From positions 79,432,688 to 79,496,687 of the forward strand of contig NC_056000.1 in assembly GCF_018446385.1 (NCBI RefSeq): a DNA stretch of 64,000 bases, written 5' to 3'. Position numbers and translations under genes: made by a program. Under the pieces are notes generated by a model. It saw nothing but the letters and a program-made list of their open reading frames with translations. It was not told the origin of the DNA and ran no database searches. The stretch is from Zingiber officinale. Its lineage: Eukaryota; Streptophyta; Magnoliopsida; Zingiberales; Zingiberaceae. How positions within the stretch are numbered: position 1 is the first letter of the stretch; every line of letters starts with the position of its first letter. Positions 57,281-64,000 of the stretch are shown here, one piece after another.

Positions 57281-60200
57281 CTAAGCTGCCATATCTTCTA
57301 CCATACATCTTATTCCCATTCCCTCCACATGCCGATCGAAAGCTTTCGCCGGAAGGGCCTTAGTGAAAGGATCTGCCAGGTTATCCGCTGATGCAATCTT
57401 GGCGATGACAACTTCTCCTCGCTTCACGATATCTCGTATCAGGTGGTACTTGCGCTCTATATGTTTACTTGCCTTATGAGCTCGCGGTTCCTTCGAGTTT
57501 GCAACTGCACCGTTATTATCACAATAAATTGTGATGATTTTGGGCAAACCAGGAATCACATCTAAATTCATTAGAAAGTTCCTGAGCCATACTGCTTCTT
57601 TAGCTGCCTCAGAGGCTGCTACATATTCTGCTTCCATGGTTGAGTCCGAAACGCATTTCTGCTTAACACTCCTCCATGAAATGGCTCCACCTCCTAAAGT
57701 AAACACATAGCCTGATGTAGACTTACTGTTGTCCCTATCTGATTGGAAATCTGAATCCGTGTAACCCACAGGGAGCAAATCGTCTTCTTGGTAAACTAGC
57801 ATATAATCTCTAGTCCTTCTCAGGTACTTTAATATATGCTTTACCGCAGTCCAATGTCCTTGTCCAGGGTTACTCTGATATCTGCTGACCATGCCCACGG
57901 CAAAACAAATATCAGGTCTCGTACATAGCATTGCATACATAAGACTTCCTACAGCCGAGGCATAAGGAACTACTTTCATGTCTTCTATCTCATTTGAAGT
58001 CTTAGGAGACATCTCTTTAGATAAAGTTATTCCATGCCTGAAAGGTAAGAAACCTTTCTTGGAATCCTGCATACTAAAACGAGCAAGGATTGTATCTATA
58101 TATGAAGCTTGGGACAGACACAACATTCTTTTCTTGCGATCCCTTATTACTTTGATCCCAAGTATGTGTGCACACTCTCCTAAGTTCTTCATATCAAATT
58201 GTTTGGACAACCATACCTTTACGTCTGATAATACCTTGACATTGTTGCCAATTAACAAAATATCATCTACGTATAGTACAAGAAATACCACCACGTTTCC
58301 GTTACACTTCTTATATACACAAGACTCATCCGGACTTTGAATAAATCCATATGACTGGATTACTTCATTAAACCGGATGTTCCAAGATCTTGAAGCTTGC
58401 TTCAGTCCATAAATGGACCGATTGAGCTTACACACTAGATGCTCTTTTCCTTTTTCAATGAACCCTTCTGGTTGCTTCATATGGATGTTCTCTTCAAGAC
58501 TTCCATTAAGGAAAGCTGTCTTGACATCCATTTGCCATATCTCATAATCCATATGAGCAGCAATGGATAAGAGTATCCGGATGGACTTAAGCATGGCCAC
58601 CGGTGAAAAGGTTTCCTCATAATTGATTCCCTCTTTCTGAGTGTACCCTTTCGCAACAAGCCTAGCTTTGAAGGTTTCTACCTTCCCGTCTGTCCCTCTT
58701 TTCCTTTTGTAGATCCACTTGCATCCAACGGCTTTTACACCATCAGGTGGTTCTACAAGCTCCCAGACCTTATTAGAGTACATAGACTCTATTTCAGAAT
58801 TCATCGCCTTTTGCCAAGATGTTGCATCTATATCTTGGAGTACTTCGTCATATGTCCGGGGATCAGGTTCATGTTTACCCGGGATCAAGTCCGAAGACTC
58901 TCCCAAAAACATGAATCTCTCAGGCTGCCTTACAACCCTCCCACTACGACGAGGCACTGTCTGTGGTTGTGTATCATGTGTGACACGTGTCGCAGTTTCT
59001 TGTGGTACTTCATCTTGTACTGTTGGTACTAAAGTAGACGTGTCCTCTCTTAGTTCTTCTAAAACAACTTTACTACTGGGCTTGTGATCCATTATATAGT
59101 CTTCTTCTAAAAACTGGACATTGGTACTAACAATGATCTTCTGATCTTGAGAACTATAAAATAAACTCCCTTTTGTTCCTTCAGGATAACCCACAAACAA
59201 GCGAACTTCTGTACGTGATTCCAACTTATCAGTGTCTCCCTTCAGCATATGTGCTGGACTACCCCAAATCCGAATATGCTTTAGACTAGGCTTACGCCCA
59301 TTCCATAATTCTATGGGAGTAGAGGGTACTGACTTAGAAGGTACCATATTCAGAATGTACACTGTTGTTTCTAGAGCATATCCCCAAAACGAATTTGATA
59401 ATTCTGAATAACTCATCATTGATCTAACCTTTTCCATAAGAGTCATATACCTTCATTATGCCACACCATTCTGTTGGGGTATACCAGGTGCAGACAGTTG
59501 GGATTGAATCCCGGCCTCTGATAAGTAATTCCTAAACTCTCCTAAGAGGTATTCGCCACCACGATCTGACCGTAGTGTCTTGATACTTTTACCTAGTCGT
59601 TTCTCCACATCAGCCTTGTACTCTTTGAACTTATCAAAGCACTCGGACTTGCGGCGCATTAGGTAAATGTATCAATATCTTGAATAATCATCTATGAAAG
59701 AGACAAAATATTCAAAACCTCCTCTTGCCTGGACAGACATAGGACCACACAAATCAGAGTGAACCAACTCTAACACTTCTTTAGCTCTATACCCCTTGGC
59801 CTTGAACGACCTCTTGGTCATTTTACCTTCCAAGCAGGATTCACAAGTTGAAAAATTTTCCAACTCTAATGAACCCAAAAGTCCATCAGCTATAAGCCTC
59901 TGAATCCTACTTAAGTTAATATGACCAAGCCTTAGATGCCAAAGATATGCTTGGTTCATTCCCGAAGGTTCTTTTCTTTTATTTGAGTTAGAAGATGAGT
60001 TATAAATTTCCATGTTTTGCTTTATAGAAGAAATTGGATTTAAAGTATACAAATTGCCAACTAATGTACCAGAACAGATAATCACTTTATTTCTCTTAAT
60101 AACTACATCATTACTGAAAGAAACTGAATATCCATCTAAAAATAGTTTAGAAACTGAAATTAAATTCTTTCTAAAACTGGGTACATAAAGACAATTTCTT

Positions 60201-61236
60201 AAAACCAAATTTATACTAAAAGATAAGTAGACGTCTCCCACTGCAACAGCTGCCACCTTAGTAGCATTGCCCATGTAGACGGTAATTTCTCCTTCAGATA
60301 GTCGTCGGGTTTCCTGGAACCCCTGCAAGGAATTGCAGACATGATCAGTGGCTCCCGTATCTACACACCAGGTGCTGGTAGATAACACCGCTAAACATGT
60401 TTCAACAACTAGAGCATGAGATATACCTTTGTTTTGGTTCCTACGAGGACAGTCCGCCTTCCAATGTCCTGCCTGCTTGCAGATGAAGCACTTGCCCTTC
60501 GGCTTCTTCACTCCAGCTTTAAATCCCGTACTCTGAGACTTATTCACTTTCTTTGCTGAACCGACTTGTTTCTTCTTCTTCTTTCCTCTCGGCTTAGAAG
60601 TAGAACCATTTTCAGCATAGTGAATTTGAGCATTGTGACGAAATAATCCTTCTGCTGCCTGAAGTTCTGTCAGTAGTTCCGCCAATGAATATACCCTTTT
60701 ATTCATATTGTAATTCAGGCGGAATTGCTCAAAACTTCTAGGTAGTGTTTGGAGGATCATATCGATCTGGGTTTCCCCATCAATTTCTCCTCCAAGGATC
60801 TGTATCTCGTTCAGATAAGCCATCATCTTTAGGATATGATCCCTCACAGGAGTACCCTCTTGCATGGTGGCTGTCATTATCTTTCTCATGGCTTCTTGTC
60901 TAGAATCCCTATCCTGATGACCAAAGAGTTCCTTGAGATTGTTCATAATATCATAGGCTGTTGGTAAATCTTGATGCTGATGTTGCAATACATTTGACAT
61001 TGAAGCCAAAATGTAACACCGTGTCATCTCATCTGCTTTTACCCATTTCCTATGATATTCAATCTCCTCTTGGGTAGATTCACCAGTAGGTGCTTCAGGG
61101 CAGTCAGTACAAATTTATAGCTTTCAGCAGTAAGGACAATGTCCAGGTTCCTTTTCCAATCTATGTAATTAGGTCCAGTAAGTCTATTCTGTTGAAATAT
61201 GATGGACAGTGGGTTGAAAGTCATCCTAAGAATCAC
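57281..61236 (-). pseudogene. Copia gag-pol polyprotein, four lesions
   Basis: Gag begins 'FNPLSIIFQQNRLTGPNYID'; a frame break near 61085 separates it from the main frame. Then follow gag 'RCYILASMSNVLQHQHQDL', the zinc knuckle CFICKQAGHWKADC, protease 'WCVDTGATDHVC', integrase zinc region 'YLWHLRLGHINLSRIQR' ... 'CESCLEGK', core 'VHSDLCGPMSV', a TGA at 59672 inside 'DDYSRY', 'TLRSDRGGEYLLGEF', and stops just after 'PQQNGVA' (59456). The last part, 721 codons open, holds RT with 'VDVKTAF'-like 'MDVKTAFLNGSLEENI' and the catalytic YVDD (58262-58273), then RNase H with 'GYTDSDFQSDRDNSKSTSGY', 'STMEAEYVAASEA' and 'HLIRDIVKRGEVVI'. Apart from the few lesions all catalytic motifs are in place. 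Tork-type Copia is the likely clade. Confidence 0.92.
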
Positions 61237-62330
61237 AAATAACTTTTGGTCAGAACTCTAAATTTAGAATAATATTGATTCCTCAAACAATACTATTTTA
61301 AATTAACCAACACCTCAAAACACCGTGAATTTTGTATGCCACGTTAGTGTGGACGTATACAAATTCAACATTTGTAAAAGGAGGGTTTTAACCCATTAAT
61401 TTTATTATCTTGTCAACCTAACTTTTTGACAAATAAAATTAATAGTTGATGTCTTTTGGTCACACAAATAATAGCAGTGACTTCGATGGGGAGGATACTA
61501 TTTGATGTGTCTAAGTGTATACCATTACTTGACACTAAGTCCATTAATAAGATTATGCCCCTTCCGTTGGGGAAGATCACACGCTCTTAATTAACTTCCT
61601 ATAGTCATCCAAAAATGGAAGTCTGTTCTAGTGATCCACAAACAAGCTCATCCGTTATGGAGGAAGGCACTCAGAGCCAACGCGCAAGCTTGTTTGCATC
61701 ACTTACAAACCAGTAATGGAGACCATGGGATTTACTTAAAAATCCCTCTCCCACTTCGTTATTTATAAATGAGGAATTTTAACTATGCTAGCCTATTAAA
61801 CATGTAAACTAACATACACACACAGCACAATATAAAAGCAATAAATAGAAAATCTAATTTTTAACTATTATGGCTTTTATCTCTAGTTGTCCTCCGTGTG
61901 TTGTCATCCCAAGCTGCTGCCATATTTGGCCACCACCACCGGGTCTAGCTGTCACATCCATCTCGCTCCTAGTTCTGCTGCGCCTCTGGTCCTTAGAAGG
62001 TTCCACGCTTTGCAAGATTTGATCCGCGACATAAATAGAATTTTATATTTTTGATCCTATATTCCATAAAAGGAATGTACATGTATCTAGATCAAAAATA
62101 AAATCCTAATAAAACTAAATACAGCTCCTGCTGTATTTTTAATACAATCATGCACACACATATAAATGCCCTTGACATGTCCAAGGGTCCAATCACACAC
62201 ATAATAACTAAAAGCCATAATAGTTGGATCCTGCATTCACAAAGCTAGCACATCCTACTATTATCCTGCCTAAATTATGTATGACATGTGCATAATTAAA
62301 CTAATACCAAATACACAGAGGCAAAACCCT
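61237..62330 (-). other. Leader of Copia family B
   Basis: Non-coding leader between primer site and gag. It includes one unit of the hairpin repeat (TTTTGTATGCCACG...CGTATACAAA at about 61329-61363) that is amplified in the family A copy at 8950-9612. Confidence 0.75.
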
Positions 62331-62345
62331 AGCTCTGATACCAAT
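62331..62345 (-). other. Primer-binding site of Copia family B
   Basis: The element strand reads ATTGGTATCAGAGCT directly after the LTR end: tRNA-iMet type. Confidence 0.85.
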
Positions 62346-64000
62346 TGTTGGTTGCTACTCGGAAAACCTAAAGGTTCCACTGTACAAAAATTTTGTACAA
62401 AGGTCTGAACCTTTTCCTAGCTACCATGTGTTCTTTTAAATTAAATTTTGGATCGCCTGCGAAACTTAACACGTTTGATCCAAAACTTAATCTATTCGTT
62501 CTTTTAGGTTTTGACTTGGGTCTCCTGCGGAACTTAACACGTTCGACCCAAATCACCTTAACTTATTAATTCCATTAAATATTAATTTCCAAAATTGGTT
62601 CCCAGTACTGACGTGGCGAGGCACATGCATGACCTTCTTGAATATGGGAGCAACCACCATCGACTAGACAAAACCTTTTATAGAAATCTAATATTTAATT
62701 TCCTAAAATAACTTTAGGTTAACCGAAAAGAACAATCAAATCACAAGGGAAAAAAAACAAAAGAACACAACTTCGAAAAATATATTCGAAATACTAGAAC
62801 GTAAGCCTCTTGTATTTGGTATTATTTCCATAAATAACTAGCATGATGCAGAAAGGAAAAATTACTAGTTATACCTTCTAGAAAGACCTCTTGATCTTCT
62901 ACCGTATTCCTCTTCTAACCTCGGACGTTGTGTGGGCAACGATCTTCCGAGATAAGAAACCACCAACCACCTTCTTCTCCTCCTAGCTAGGTTCGGCCAA
63001 CAATAAGGAAGCTTCACCAAGGAAGAAAATCAAAACACCAACCAAGCTCCAAGAGATACTAGCTTTCTCTCCTTCTTCTTCTTCTTCTCCAAGTAGTATC
63101 CGGCCACCACAAGAGCTCCAAGGGGAGAGAGAGGTTCGGCCACCACAAGAGGAAGAGAGGGAGAGGATGATGGCCGGCCACACCAAGGAACATAAGAGGG
63201 AGAGAAATAATAGAGGTTGTATCTCATGAAGGCACCCTCACCCCTTCTTTTATATTCCTTGGCCTAGGAAAATTAGGAAATTTAATTACAATAAAATTTC
63301 CTTAATTTCCTTAACATGATTTAATTGAGAAAAATAAAATAAAATTTCCCCAATTAAACTATAATGGTCAGCCACATCAAGGGGAAACAATTTAGACAAG
63401 TTTTAATCAACAAATTAAAACTTCCTAATTTGTTTCCGAAAATTTTAAAAAATAAAATTCCTCTTCAAAAATCTCTTTATGGTTAATAAAAGGAAATTTC
63501 TATAATTTTAATTTTACAACATGTGAATAATTTTTTAAAGAGAAAATAAAATATCTCACCAATCTACAAATAAGGAAAGAGATCTCTTTCTTTAATCTTT
63601 TGTAGATCTTTTACAAGAGAGATATTTTAATTTTAATTCTCTTTAATAAATTATATCTTCCACATAATAAAAAATTAAAATTAAAATCCTTTTTTAATTT
63701 AATATGGCCGGCCCCTCTAGCTTGGGTTCAAGCTAGGGCCGGCCACCCCAACTTTAGTTTAGGCCGGCCCTAGCTTGGTTCCCAAGCTAGCTTGGCCGGC
63801 CCCTTTAGGTGGGTATAGAAGGTGGGTATATGTGGGTATAGTACTCTATAAATAAGAAGCTACGATAGGGACCGAGAGGAGGAATTGGTTTTGGTCTCCC
63901 GATAAAATTAAGCATCCCGTGTTCGCCCCGAACACACAACTTAATTTTATCAATAATAATTCATTCCACTAGAGAACTATTATTGAACTACCGCACCAAT
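62346..64000 (-). repeat. 5' LTR of Copia family B, cut by the window end
   Basis: The plus strand starts TGTTGGTTGCTACTCGG. From about 62597 on it is nearly the same as 55113 onward, with scattered single-base changes, small indels and a 9-bp repeat (GTGGGTATA) expansion near 63830. The rest lies outside the window. Confidence 0.88.

Larger units (their letters stand above)
55113..64000 (-). mobile_element. Copia LTR retrotransposon (family B), minus strand, nearly complete
   Basis: The 3' LTR (55113-57259) lacks about 250 bp at its far end. The coding region (57281-61236) and leader follow, then a primer site and a 5' LTR that starts at 62346 and runs past the window. Gag, protease, integrase, RT and RNase H are all present, with only a few lesions. 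It is a relative of the two family A elements but keeps gag and has a single copy of the leader hairpin unit. Confidence 0.9.

Noticed and set aside
62983..63227. 65-67 codon frames duplicated near 55498-55739, and a similar one at 7126-7311 and 15139-15366
   Set aside because: They are parts of Copia LTRs shared within each family; no sign of selection on the protein.

Overview
The window is nuclear DNA of a flowering plant, most likely a monocot. The many LTR retrotransposons, the plant-type phospholipase C with eight exons and a GC-rich first exon, and the Pol II snRNA promoter signals show it is a plant. Some LTR styles recall the ginger/banana order, but that is a low-confidence impression. 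No organelle, bacterial or CRISPR-like DNA was seen.

Only one gene looks intact: a phosphoinositide-specific phospholipase C on the + strand (32204-34623), reconstructed as eight exons and 614 residues with all catalytic residues. Upstream of it lie two broken host-type loci. One is a YIPF5/YIP1-like Golgi membrane protein pseudogene (25466-27096), split by an 880-bp hAT-like transposon. The other is a degenerate U2 snRNA copy on the - strand (24264-24392) that still has its upstream sequence element and TATA box at near-canonical spacing. The rest of 23.5-35.7 kb is AT-rich intergenic DNA with foldback MITE-like elements, microsatellites and a probable LTR relic.

The left part (about 1.2-23.4 kb) is a nested stack. 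The oldest layer is a Ty3/Gypsy Tat-type element on the - strand: LTR 22544-23449, then gag, protease, reverse transcriptase, RNase H and integrase down to 17294. Past the integrase, in opposite orientation, lies an intron-containing ORF of the Transposase_28 ('putative gypsy type transposon') kind with a coiled-coil tail; part of a second copy sits at 1.2-2.6 kb. A complete but decayed Copia element (+, 5587-16122) is inserted in that ORF. The Copia itself carries a solo LTR (9872-10648), and another solo LTR (16337-17220, perfect duplication TTCCC) sits beside the integrase.

The right part (about 35.7-64 kb) is a second stack: two LTR fragments, a chromovirus-like gag-protease relic (-), a minisatellite, a decayed Copia (-, 38923-44678) of the same family as the left one, a SIRE-like Copia (+, from 44679), a Tekay/Del-type chromovirus (-, 46751-55078) inside the SIRE gag, and after an abrupt double-truncation junction a fairly well preserved Copia (-, 55113 to beyond the end). 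The chromovirus LTRs differ at only about three sites over 1573 bp, so it is recent, yet its polyprotein is broken.

The most unusual structure is an array of six 41-bp hairpin units in the SIRE-like LTR. Their stem arms change sequence from unit to unit while staying perfectly complementary.
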